Shown: positions 1 to 6,598 of the stretch, in pieces | Layout: each line of letters opens with the position of its first letter | Position numbering within the stretch: the first letter of the stretch is position 1 | Assembly: GCA_019314425.1 (NCBI GenBank) | Contig: JAFCZI010000122.1 | Span: 1-7,215 of the forward strand | Direction of reading: 5' to 3' | Source: Deltaproteobacteria bacterium | GTDB lineage: Bacteria; Desulfobacterota; DSM-4660; Desulfatiglandales; Desulfatiglandaceae | DNA: 7,215 bases | Position numbers and translations under genes: made by a program | Notes under the pieces: model-generated | The model's input: only the letters and a program-made list of their open reading frames with translations | Database searches by the model: none | Told to the model about the DNA's origin: nothing

Positions 1-1076
1 GTCACCCAGAAAGCCAGTTTTAAATCCAGAAAAAGCGCGAGCAAAATGCTGACCAGGATCAAACCAAAACCCATATTCTTTATCAACAGCGACATACGGC
101 TTTTAAGCATGATCGAGCGGTCCTTGTAAACATCGATGCCGATGCCCTCGGGAAGCGTGGGTCTGATCCGGTCCGCGAATTGTTTAATGGTTTCCGCCAC
201 GGTGAGTGCGTTCTGGTCGGCCACGCGAAACACTTCAATCAATGCAGTGGGCTTTCCCTGAAACCGGGCCGCCAGATCCACATCTTGAAAGCCGTCGCTC
301 AAAACGGCGATCTGCCCCAGGGTTACCTTGGTGCCGTCAGGACTGGTCAGGATGGGCACATCCCGATATTCATCGGCATAATACCGCCGCCCCTTGGTAC
401 GGATCAGAATCTCCCCACCGGTTGTTTTCACTCGACCCGCCGGGAGATCCAGGCTCCCTTTTCGGACGGCATCCGCTACCCTGCCCAGGGTCAAGCCATA
501 CCGTCGAAGGGTTTCCTCGGAGATTTCAATATGGATTTCACCGGTCTTGATACCGGAGAGATCGGCCTGGGTAATACCCGGCAGGTTGATAATTTCGTCC
601 TTGATGGTCTCCGCCAGATTCTTAATGGTGGTCTCAGAGGCGTCCCCGTAAACCGCCAGGCTGATGACCCGGTTCCGACGGGTCACTTCCCGAACAATGG
701 GCCGCTCCGCCTCGTTGGGAAAGGTGGTGATGCTGTCCACCTCACTTTTCACTTCATCCAACAGCTTTTTGAGAGGCCAGTCCTTCATGACCTCAATGGT
801 GACGGTCCCCAAACCTTCCCGGGAAGTGGAATCAATCCGCTTGATGCCGGACAAACCCGCCACCCGTTCCTCGATGCGCCGAACGATGGCTTCTTCAACT
901 TCGGAGGGAGAGGCACCGGGATACGGGGTGGTCACCGTAATCATATCCAGGGAAAACTCGGGAAAAACCTCCACCTTCATGGTTAAGCCAGTGACAGCAC
1001 CCGCCAGCAAGAGAAACAGCATGAGCAGATTGGCGGCGACGTGGTTTTTCGCAAACCAGGCAATCATCCCTTTCAT
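1..1076 (-). CDS. RND efflux permease, AcrB/HAE1-like, N-terminal part (cut by window edge)
   Basis: This is the inner-membrane pump of a tripartite efflux system, a proton-driven antiporter that takes substrate from the periplasm or membrane. I translated 358 residues from the ATG at 1076; the frame is still open at the window edge (full RND pumps have about 1000-1050 residues). Visible parts: an N-terminal cytoplasmic stub, TM1 at about residues 13-32, the family signature VEVFPEF and PYPGASPSEVE (residues 35-61), the periplasmic porter region to about 325, and the start of TM2 at about 334-353. The TM4 proton-relay aspartates lie outside the window, so activity cannot be judged. The start is supported by a perfect AGGAGG at 1092-1087, ten bases upstream inside the adaptor gene, and by the ATGA overlap with the adaptor stop (1076-1073), which suggests translational coupling. 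The substrate cannot be told from this part. Confidence 0.95.
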   Translation of the reverse strand, partial: MKGMIAWFAKNHVAANLLMLFLLLAGAVTGLTMKVEVFPEFSLDMITVTTPYPGASPSEVEEAIVRRIEERVAGLSGIKRIDSTSREGLGTVTIEVMKDWPLKKLLDEVKSEVDSITTFPNEAERPIVREVTRRNRVISLAVYGDASETTIKNLAETIKDEIINLPGITQADLSGIKTGEIHIEISEETLRRYGLTLGRVADAVRKGSLDLPAGRVKTTGGEILIRTKGRRYYADEYRDVPILTSPDGTKVTLGQIAVLSDGFQDVDLAARFQGKPTALIEVFRVADQNALTVAETIKQFADRIRPTLPEGIGIDVYKDRSIMLKSRMSLLIKNMGFGLILVSILLALFLDLKLAFWV

Positions 1077-2263
1077 CCCTGCTTTTCCTCCTTTTGCGGC
1101 ACGGGGCGAATGGTCATACCGTCGGTAACTGTTTTGAGAGGGGATATGACGATCTGATCCCCGCTTTTGAGCCCATTCCGGATCTGTACCTGTTCACCAT
1201 CGATTCTTGCCACCCGGACCTTCCGATAATGGAGCCGATCATCCGAGTCCACCACCCATACGATATCCCCCTGGCGAAGGGCGCTGCGGGGAATAACCGC
1301 CAGGTCAGGTATTTGACGTCCCTTGATTTCCACCTTGACAAAAAGCCCCACCGCCAGGGGCGGCCTGGCAGCATAGGGTTTGTTCACACGGACCACCACC
1401 CGGACCATTCGGGTCCGTTCATCCATCTTTCCCTCGGCACGGACCACACGCCCCTTCCAGGCACAATCCCTTCCCGCAAAGCGGACCCGAACCGTTGCCA
1501 CAGCCCCTGGTCCATCTCCCGGTGTAAAACCGGGAACGTGAAACCAGAACAGGCTCCCATCTTCCAGCGGCACCACAACTTCCGCCACATCGGTAGAAAA
1601 AAGGGTCGCCAACTCTTCACCGACCCTCACATACTGCCCCAAGCCCACATCTTCCACTTCCACCCGGCCATTAAAAGGAGCCTTGATCTCTGTCCGCTCC
1701 AGGGCCAGCAGCGCGTTTCTCAAACCGGCCTGAGCGGCCGCCAGCTTGGCCTTTGCCGCCGCCAGTTGGGGTTGTTTGAGCACCAGCGCCGACGGTTCCC
1801 TGGCCTTTTCCCCGGCATCATCGAGATAAAGCTGGCGCCATTCTTCCTTTGCCGCTTCGGTCTCTTCCTCCGCCAGACGAAAAAAACTCTGAGCACTTTT
1901 CACTTTGGATTCCTGCAGGGTTGCCGCCAACCGATAATCTTCGGGCTCAATACGCAGCAGGGTCGCCCCTTTCTTAAAGGCGCCCCCGTTAATCATGGCC
2001 GGAGAGAGAAAAACCACTTTGCCGCTCACCTGGGGCGCCAGGTCAATCTCTTTGACAGGTCTGACCGTCCCTTCCCCTCGAATGGTCATGGCTTTTGAAG
2101 CGGTTTGGACCACCAGGGTTCGAGCCATGGGCAACGGCGGCGTCATTTTCCGCTTCTTCACCTGGGACTTGCTTTCAGTGAGTTTTATCATTCCGAAAGC
2201 GCCCAAGGCGATCAGGATGATTGTAAAAAGGACCTGGATAACTCTTTTTTTTGTTTTGGTCAT
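1073..2263 (-). CDS. RND efflux periplasmic adaptor (membrane fusion protein, HlyD/AcrA type)
   Basis: This adaptor bridges the inner-membrane pump and the outer-membrane channel in the periplasm. The 396 residues match the usual family length. In order: a basic N-terminus and single membrane anchor (about residues 8-27, no lipobox cysteine), first lipoyl half (about 60-106), an alpha-helical hairpin with alternating Ala/Glu/Lys (about 110-188), second lipoyl half starting at RTEIKAPFNGRV (about 190-222), a beta-barrel (about 223-315), and a membrane-proximal domain starting at IPRSALRQGDIVWVV. The ATG at 2263 is the only start that keeps the anchor, but no Shine-Dalgarno lies in the ten bases before it. 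The nearest purine-rich run (AGGTAGG) is on the far side of a palindrome at 2273-2294. The stop overlaps the permease start. It is a general RND adaptor; the sequence does not show whether the substrate is a drug, metal or lipid. Confidence 0.95.
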   Translation of the reverse strand: MTKTKKRVIQVLFTIILIALGAFGMIKLTESKSQVKKRKMTPPLPMARTLVVQTASKAMTIRGEGTVRPVKEIDLAPQVSGKVVFLSPAMINGGAFKKGATLLRIEPEDYRLAATLQESKVKSAQSFFRLAEEETEAAKEEWRQLYLDDAGEKAREPSALVLKQPQLAAAKAKLAAAQAGLRNALLALERTEIKAPFNGRVEVEDVGLGQYVRVGEELATLFSTDVAEVVVPLEDGSLFWFHVPGFTPGDGPGAVATVRVRFAGRDCAWKGRVVRAEGKMDERTRMVRVVVRVNKPYAARPPLAVGLFVKVEIKGRQIPDLAVIPRSALRQGDIVWVVDSDDRLHYRKVRVARIDGEQVQIRNGLKSGDQIVISPLKTVTDGMTIRPVPQKEEKQG

Positions 2264-2272
2264 GATATTTTT

Positions 2273-2297
2273 GGGCGGACATACAGGTCCGCCCCTA
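2273..2297 (-). repeat. REP-like GC-rich palindrome between channel and adaptor genes
   Basis: On the minus strand TAGGGGCGGACC is followed by TGTATGTCCGCCC. It forms a perfect 8-bp stem, GGGCGGAC/GTCCGCCC (arms 2294-2287 and 2280-2273), around a 6-base loop. From memory, short palindromes of the form TAGGGGCGGACC...GTCCGCCC are dispersed between genes in many environmental bacteria, including Desulfobacterota, and resemble REP elements. I see only one copy in this window. It has no U-tract, so it is unlikely to be an intrinsic terminator. It could stabilise the upstream mRNA end or affect access to the adaptor start 10 bases away. Confidence 0.6.
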
Positions 2298-2314
2298 CCT
2301 CACCGATGCCCCCA

Positions 2315-3781
2315 TCACCAGATCGTATAAGACGCCACCCCTTCCGTTTCGTTCCCTTGGACCGGGGGCAACACCGCCCAACCGCCCCCCAGTGCCCGAT
2401 GCAGGGTAACGCGATTTGCCAGAATGGTCAACTCCACCAACAGCAATTGATCCTCCGACTGAAATCGCGTCTGTTGGGCATTTAATACCGTCAGATAATC
2501 CACCAGACCACGCATATATCGAGATTCCGCCACCCGTTGGGTGGCCCGGGCTTCCACCACAAAGCTCAAAACATCTTCGCGACGCTCCATCTGCTTTTTT
2601 CGGGTCAGCAGCGCATTTTCCACCTCTCTGAAAGCGTCCAGAACCGATTTTCGGTATGCGGCTATCCCTTGGGTGTATCGTGCTTCGGCGGCCCGTTGAT
2701 TCGCCTTTAATCGGCCGGCATCGAAAAGCGGCTGCGCCAGTGCTGCAGCCAGCCCCCACACGGCCCCCGGCTGAAAAAGGTTAAACAATTCTTCGCTGGA
2801 ATAGCCGTAACTGCCCGTCAGGCTGATGCTGGGAAAGCGGCTGGCCTTGGCCACGCCAATCTGCGCATTCAAGGACTTCAACCGGGCTTCCGCAGCCCTT
2901 ATATCCGGTCTGCGCAACAGGAGTTCACTGGGAAGGCCGGGCGGTACGGGTCTGAGCTTCTTATAGTAGTCCTCCGGTTGGGGATGAGGCTTGCGGGTTT
3001 TGGGATATTCCCCCATAATCACCGAAAGCACCTGTTGTGCAGCACCCAGTTCTTGCCTGAGCTGCGGCAGGTTGCCCTTCGCCTGGTTCAGGGTTCGCCG
3101 GGCCTGCCTGAGATCCAGGATGCTCGTCAACCCCCGGTTGTAACGCCGCTCCACAAATGTAACGCTTGCTCGGTAATTTTTCAGACTTTGGAGGGTGATC
3201 TGAATCCTTCTTTCAATGGATTGGATTTGCAGATAAAGGTTGACCGCCTCAGCCACCAGGCTCTGGGACAGAGTCAAGCGATTTTCTTCCTCCTGCAATA
3301 GTAGTGCGCGGGAGAATTCCTCAGCACGGGCATACTTTCCCCACAGGTCCATCTCAAAGGATGCCGGCAACGAAAGTCCGTATTGGTTCATGGTTCCGCC
3401 GACGGGAACTCCCGGACCGAGAATGGATTCCGGTTCATGCTGTCGTTGGGCACCACCCTTCAACCCCACGGAAGGAAAGCGATCCGCCCGGGTCCGGATC
3501 ACCTGGTATTGCAGTTCGAGGATACGTGCTGCCGCCTGCTGAAGATTCGGATTGTTCTTAAGGACCTTTTCCACCAGGCCATTGATTTCCGGGTCGCCAA
3601 AAACCTCCCACCACCGGTCTTTCGGAACAACAAGTGTCGCCTTTTCGGGCCGGTACTGAAACGTCTCCGGCGGGTCCATCTGAAGCGCGGGTTTCTTGAA
3701 ATCCGGGCCCATTTTCATGCACCCAACCGTCCATAAACAGACGACCGGCGACACCCAGCACAGCACCCTGAACGACCTCAT
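2315..3781 (-). CDS. RND efflux outer-membrane factor, OprM/NodT-type lipoprotein
   Basis: This is the trimeric outer-membrane exit channel of the efflux system (TolC superfamily, NodT/OprM subfamily). The 488 residues fit the usual 450-500. It has a lipoprotein signal peptide ending near TVGC; Cys21 is the likely acylated residue, although the -3 position is Thr rather than the usual Leu. The mature start CMKMGPDFKKPAL matches the family pattern GC-x2-GP-x-Y/F-x2-P. Two OEP repeats follow: the first has FEMDLWGK (about 142-149) and its helix pair to about 255, the second begins at PSELLLRRPDIRAAEARL (about 284-301) and ends with ESRYMRGLVDYLTVLNAQQ. The ATG at 3781 has AGGGGG at 3793-3788 with six-base spacing. 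This is the first gene of the operon. A terminator-like hairpin ends just before its ribosome-binding site, so its expression may be conditional. Confidence 0.96.
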   Translation of the reverse strand: MRSFRVLCWVSPVVCLWTVGCMKMGPDFKKPALQMDPPETFQYRPEKATLVVPKDRWWEVFGDPEINGLVEKVLKNNPNLQQAAARILELQYQVIRTRADRFPSVGLKGGAQRQHEPESILGPGVPVGGTMNQYGLSLPASFEMDLWGKYARAEEFSRALLLQEEENRLTLSQSLVAEAVNLYLQIQSIERRIQITLQSLKNYRASVTFVERRYNRGLTSILDLRQARRTLNQAKGNLPQLRQELGAAQQVLSVIMGEYPKTRKPHPQPEDYYKKLRPVPPGLPSELLLRRPDIRAAEARLKSLNAQIGVAKASRFPSISLTGSYGYSSEELFNLFQPGAVWGLAAALAQPLFDAGRLKANQRAAEARYTQGIAAYRKSVLDAFREVENALLTRKKQMERREDVLSFVVEARATQRVAESRYMRGLVDYLTVLNAQQTRFQSEDQLLLVELTILANRVTLHRALGGGWAVLPPVQGNETEGVASYTIW

Positions 3782-3787
3782 TCCGTA

Positions 3788-3793
3788 CCCCCT
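3788..3793 (-). promoter_or_regulatory. Ribosome-binding site of the outer-membrane channel gene
   Basis: AGGGGG lies six bases upstream of the ATG at 3781. It directly follows the U-tract of the hairpin at 3799-3815, and the TAG stop of a possible 18-codon leader ORF (3794-3792) overlaps it. The position decides the start codon and puts initiation next to the terminator-like structure. Confidence 0.75.
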
Positions 3794-3848
3794 AAAAAAT
3801 GGCGCCCGCCGCCATCAAGGCTTCAATTTCCGATTCCGCAGGCTGCAT
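3792..3848 (-). other. Possible short leader ORF (18 codons) overlapping the hairpin
   Basis: An ATG at 3848 opens a frame coding MQPAESEIEALMAAGAIF, ending with TAG at 3794-3792. The frame runs through the whole terminator-like hairpin and its stop touches the channel-gene Shine-Dalgarno. A ribosome translating it would melt the hairpin and end beside the next start, as in leader-peptide control. Only a weak GCAGG lies upstream of its ATG, there is no run of one amino acid as in classical amino-acid attenuators, and the frame may exist by chance or be the tail of a lost gene. Confidence 0.25.
3794..3815 (-). terminator. Intrinsic-terminator-like hairpin, possibly an attenuator
   Basis: On the minus strand ATGGCG (3815-3810), loop GCGGG (3809-3805) and CGCCAT (3804-3799) form a perfect 6-bp stem, with a G-U pair possible below it, followed at once by a T-tract to 3794. 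This is the classic layout of a factor-independent terminator. It could end transcription of the DUF2752 gene 65 bases upstream. Only 12 bases separate the T-tract from the channel start codon and they hold its ribosome-binding site, so a separate promoter after the hairpin is unlikely. The efflux mRNA would therefore have to pass through it. Stem length is modest and strength was not calculated. Confidence 0.6.
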
Positions 3849-3879
3849 GCAATTCGGGCCTGCTCGTTAACAGAAGGGG

Positions 3880-4335
3880 CTATACCAGTCCAAAACTGAT
3901 TCGATATACCCAATTTAAAAAAAACATGACGCCGATCATCCACCATGTATAAACCGATTTACAAAGCGGGTAAAGCCCCGATTTCATTTTAACCCCCAAC
4001 AGAAGCGCGGTAGAATGCCAGGCGAAAAAGATGATCATCAAACCATAAACCCCCAATGACAGGGGGCAATTGCGCACCGCAAAATACCACTCACCCGATG
4101 AAAGGGCCCAGAAGGAACGGGTGAATCCACAAAACGGACATGGAAAACCGGTCACATTCAGAAAAGTGCACTTCATGAGTGGAAGGGAATGGTAAGAAAC
4201 CAAAGTTGGCAAAAGCAATCCAAAACCGGTCAGCAAAGCGATGGGCAGATGCGCCACCACCACATCCCAGTAGGAATCGGGCCGGGTCCATTTCGTGTTG
4301 CCGATTACATGATGCATATGGAAATAAAATTTCAT
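3880..4335 (-). CDS. DUF2752 family membrane protein
   Basis: This small membrane protein of unknown function has 151 residues. The family signature is clear: KCTFLNVTGFPCPFCGFTR at residues 55-73, with Cys56, Cys66 and Cys69 spaced as in DUF2752. Membrane segments are predicted at about 27-47, 90-113 and 128-148. The annotated ATG at 4335 overlaps the stop of the antitoxin remnant (ATGA). Residues 1-6 (MKFYFH) look unlike the rest and resemble the first residues of RelE/ParE-like toxins that normally follow such antitoxins. Met7 (codon at 4317) may be the ancestral start. Neither start has a good Shine-Dalgarno of its own. It lies with a multi-helix membrane protein at 5202-4585, which fits DUF2752 genes often neighbouring other small membrane proteins. 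The family call is firm; function is unknown. Confidence 0.88.
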   Translation of the reverse strand: MKFYFHMHHVIGNTKWTRPDSYWDVVVAHLPIALLTGFGLLLPTLVSYHSLPLMKCTFLNVTGFPCPFCGFTRSFWALSSGEWYFAVRNCPLSLGVYGLMIIFFAWHSTALLLGVKMKSGLYPLCKSVYTWWMIGVMFFLNWVYRISFGLV

Positions 4336-4577
4336 TTCCCGTACTTTTCTCGGATCTTGGAGAAAACCTCCTCGCCGGGGACGCGCCTAACCTCACCGGT
4401 TTCGATTTTGGACATGCGGCGCTCCGCCTCTTCTGCCCAAAGGCGATCGATATCCTCATCTATTGGAAAATTGAGGCTTGTTATGAGCTTCTCCACCAAG
4501 TTCAGATTACAACGCCATCTATAGATAAATTCGTTACTTTTTACGGGACCATCACAGTTGAGTTCGTTGGAAGTCAC
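4332..4577 (-). CDS. Addiction-module antitoxin remnant (TIGR02574/PF09720 type), toxin absent
   Basis: The C-terminal half reads LVEKLITSLNFPIDEDID, then LWAEEAERRMSKIETGEVRR and VPGEEVFSKIREKYGK. This is the typical end of the short unstable antitoxins of TIGR02574/PF09720, which pair with RelE/ParE-like toxins. Homology begins only at about 4499. The usual N-terminal helix (of the type LPPEERAEL) is missing and is replaced by an unrelated Cys- and Asn-containing stretch. The frame is open upstream to a TTG at 4619 inside the preceding gene; I give the GTG at 4577, which yields 81 residues, near family size, but it has no Shine-Dalgarno. No toxin gene follows: the stop codon overlaps the start of the DUF2752 gene in the ATGA arrangement normally used for the toxin. 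Probably a decayed module rather than a working antitoxin. Confidence 0.55.
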   Translation of the reverse strand: MTSNELNCDGPVKSNEFIYRWRCNLNLVEKLITSLNFPIDEDIDRLWAEEAERRMSKIETGEVRRVPGEEVFSKIREKYGK

Positions 4578-4584
4578 GAATCTA

Positions 4585-5202
4585 TCAGGAATCCAGAGGT
4601 TCGACGGCGTTATCGTCAAAAATCTCCCGGTATGCCACCATCAGGATGCAAATCTGAATGGGCAGCGTAAAAACAATACCGATACCGCAGGCGACTGCAC
4701 CGATGCTGCCAATCAGGTTCGAAACAATGGAAAAGCCCAGGAAAGGCCAGAAATTCCGTTTCACCATATTGAAGCTCGCAACGGAGGCAGGCCAGAACTC
4801 CATTTTTTTATCCACGATGAGAAACATGCCGAACATCAGCAGGGAATGCGCCACAAAGACAACGAAAAGGGAGCCCAATTGACCGATACAGGGAACGCGG
4901 TCCAGGATAAGGCTCACCACAAAGATAGCAACACCCCAGACGATAAAAAAAAGAAAACTGTTTAGAAAAAAATCAAACCCCTTCAACAGGGTTCCGACCT
5001 CAGACCTGGGTTCTTTTCGGTCACCCAATTGCAATACGATGAGAATAATACCTGCCGCCATGGGACCGGCAAGAATCCCAACGGTTATGCCACTGACAAC
5101 CACAGCAATCAGGGAGGCCAAAACAAGAACTCCAAAATTTTCCTTGTAGAGGGCGAACCCCCGCTCGATCCACTCGCCAAATTTAACGTCGACCTTGTCC
5201 AT
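4585..5202 (-). CDS. Multi-pass membrane protein of unknown function (DUF4013/DUF975-like)
   Basis: This is an integral membrane protein of 205 residues with five or six hydrophobic segments (about 24-40, 42-58, 77-100, 107-130, 150-168 and 170-192). It starts with an amphipathic piece FGEWIERGFALYKENFGVLV and ends with a polar tail after AYREIF. That pattern, a conserved aromatic N-terminal helix then paired helices and a final YRE/F box, resembles the loosely defined DUF4013, DUF975 and related membrane families; I cannot place it more exactly. No catalytic motif is visible. The ATG at 5202 follows GGGGGGAGG with only three bases between GGAGG and the start, a strong but tightly spaced site. 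The downstream antitoxin remnant and the DUF2752 gene follow on the same strand and may be co-transcribed. A 12-bp palindrome (5217-5228) just before the ribosome-binding site could be an operator. Confidence 0.8.
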   Translation of the reverse strand: MDKVDVKFGEWIERGFALYKENFGVLVLASLIAVVVSGITVGILAGPMAAGIILIVLQLGDRKEPRSEVGTLLKGFDFFLNSFLFFIVWGVAIFVVSLILDRVPCIGQLGSLFVVFVAHSLLMFGMFLIVDKKMEFWPASVASFNMVKRNFWPFLGFSIVSNLIGSIGAVACGIGIVFTLPIQICILMVAYREIFDDNAVEPLDS

Positions 5203-5374
5203 TTTCCTCCCCCCTGCAAAAGCTTTTGAATTTACGCGATCGCGGCCCGCTTACCAGGACGCTTCACGGATTTCCGTTCAAAGAAACAAGGTGTTTTGTT
5301 TCCATATGCAAAACGGATGATCTCGTTTACCCGGAATGTATCCAACTATTTCATGGGATGGTAGATATGAGGTA

Positions 5375-6106
5375 CTACTGAAGAAGATAATCATCCTCAC
5401 GGAAAACCGACAGACAGGCATCCACCACCCTTTCATCATAGAATCTTCCGCGGCCGGACATGATTTCTTCCAAGGCTTTTTCAACACCCAGCGCCGGACG
5501 ATAAGGCCGGTGGGAAGACATGCTTTCCACCACATCGGCAACCGCTACGATTCTGCTCTCCATCAGAATTTCGTCGCCTTTAAGCCCATTTGGATAGCCT
5601 GAACCATCCAAGCGTTCGTGATGCTGAAGTTCAATCTCAGCCACGGGCCATGGGAAGTCAATGGTTTTCAATATCTCATAGCCCACCTGGGGATGAGATT
5701 TCACCAGCTCAAATTCGGTTTCCCTGATTTTACCCGGTTTATTCAGAATTTCCGAAGGCACATAGATCTTCCCCAGATCATGAATCGAACCCGCCATTCG
5801 GACACCTTCCACCTGATCCTGGGAAAGGCCCATTTTCTGCGCGATGGCCCTCGACAAATCGGCAACCCGACGCTGGTGTCCCGCCGTATAAGGATCCCTG
5901 GCTTCCGCCGTCAAGGCCAGGGCCTGGATGGTAGCCTCCAGGGTTTTTCGCAGTTGGACCAGAGACTTTTTCAGCGCTTCTTCATTTTCCCCCAATTGTC
6001 GCGTTCTATGCCGGACCCTTTTTTCCAGGTCCCGGTTCAGCTCCATCAGTTCCCGGTTCTGGTCCTCCGTCAACCGTGTCAACACACGGTGTTCATTGAC
6101 GAGGCG
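5375..6106 (-). CDS. HD-GYP c-di-GMP phosphodiesterase domain (C-terminal part of a frameshifted response regulator)
   Basis: This is the output half of an RpfG-like regulator. The domain hydrolyses cyclic-di-GMP to pGpG or GMP. Counting from the CGC codon at 6106, 243 residues hold a charged coiled coil (about 10-60) and then a complete HD-GYP domain: H77 in TAGHQRR, HDLGK at 109-113, HHE at 162-164, DGSGYP at 167-172, and ADVVESMSSHRPYRP near 190-204. All the metal-binding and signature residues I can check are present. The frame is -1 relative to the receiver domain, and homology with the usual linker continues directly from ...VDQY into RLVNEH, so the two are halves of one gene. No convincing start exists within this part; the frame is open to 6259 but that extension is antisense-like shadow of the receiver. 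Without frame restoration the enzyme half would probably not be made. Confidence 0.85.
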   Translation of the reverse strand, partial: RLVNEHRVLTRLTEDQNRELMELNRDLEKRVRHRTRQLGENEEALKKSLVQLRKTLEATIQALALTAEARDPYTAGHQRRVADLSRAIAQKMGLSQDQVEGVRMAGSIHDLGKIYVPSEILNKPGKIRETEFELVKSHPQVGYEILKTIDFPWPVAEIELQHHERLDGSGYPNGLKGDEILMESRIVAVADVVESMSSHRPYRPALGVEKALEEIMSGRGRFYDERVVDACLSVFREDDYLLQ

Positions 6107-6489
6107 TACTGATCGACGGCGTCCTTCACAATCCGTCTCAGCTCGCGGATTTTCCATGGTTTGCTGACAAAACGAAAAACGCTGCCTTGATTGATGGCCT
6201 TGATGACCGTATCCGGATCCACATACCCGGTCATTAGAATGCGCACGGTATCCGGCCATCTCTCACGCACTTTCCCAAGAAATATCGTGCCATCCATTTC
6301 CGGCATCATCTGGTCCGACACCACCACACAAAACGGGTGTTGTTCCATGGCCATGATCGCTTTTGAAGGCGTATCGAAAGTAAAAATCTCATAGGGTTCA
6401 CTCTCAAAAATCCGACTCAAGGTCCTCAGAACGAGCGCTTCGTCATCTACAAAAGCAATTCGGTCAACCACGTTTTTTCTCTCTGACAT
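6079..6489 (-). CDS. Receiver (REC) domain, N-terminal part of a frameshifted HD-GYP response regulator
   Basis: This is a CheY-like receiver domain that accepts phosphate from a histidine kinase. From the ATG at 6489 it shows the acidic pair D15-D16 (FVDDE), phospho-acceptor D59 in VVVSDQMMPEMDG, T87 in LMTGY and K110 in SKPW, so the phosphorylation site is complete. The domain continues to ...VKDAVDQY at residue 128. The frame then runs into eight unrelated residues and a TGA at 6081-6079. Restoring one base at about 6106 joins it to the HD-GYP half for a protein of about 371 residues, normal for this architecture. I chose ATG 6489, preceded by GTGGGA, over a GTG at 6504 that has no ribosome-binding site. 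No histidine kinase gene is in the window. It lies downstream of the broken sigma-54 activator fragment. Confidence 0.85.
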   Translation of the reverse strand: MSERKNVVDRIAFVDDEALVLRTLSRIFESEPYEIFTFDTPSKAIMAMEQHPFCVVVSDQMMPEMDGTIFLGKVRERWPDTVRILMTGYVDPDTVIKAINQGSVFRFVSKPWKIRELRRIVKDAVDQYASSMNTVC

Positions 6490-6598
6490 CAGCTTTCCCA
6501 CCACAGTTACGATTGAACCTCGGAGTACGCTTATTAACCAGAGACATACTGAGCTTCAATACCAGAAAAGTCAAGGTTGATGGTCCAAAAGCACCATT

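Noticed and set aside
180..986. Long open frame on the plus strand (268 codons).
   Set aside because: It is antisense to the RND permease, which has clear family motifs; the translation shows no recognisable domain and reflects codon bias of the real gene.
1094..2098. Long open frame on the plus strand (334 codons), rich in His, Pro and Arg.
   Set aside because: It is antisense to the adaptor gene and has composition typical of shadow frames; no motif is visible.
6073..6109. Programmed -1 frameshifting in the REC-HD-GYP gene: the needed shift is -1, and a perfect 7-bp hairpin (ACCGTGT/ACACGGT, 6073-6090) lies downstream.
   Set aside because: The shift site CAG-TAC-GCC is not slippery (no X-XXY-YYZ pattern), the hairpin begins about 15 bases away, farther than usual, and this architecture is normally encoded in one frame. 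A lost base explains it better.
5618..6112. Plus-strand open frame opposite the HD-GYP domain (164 codons).
   Set aside because: The minus strand carries complete HD-GYP motifs here; the plus frame shows nothing recognisable.
6490..6560. Possible promoter for the response regulator (TTGAAG, 17 bases, TAATAA on the minus strand).
   Set aside because: The -10 match is only three of six positions; too weak to list as a feature.
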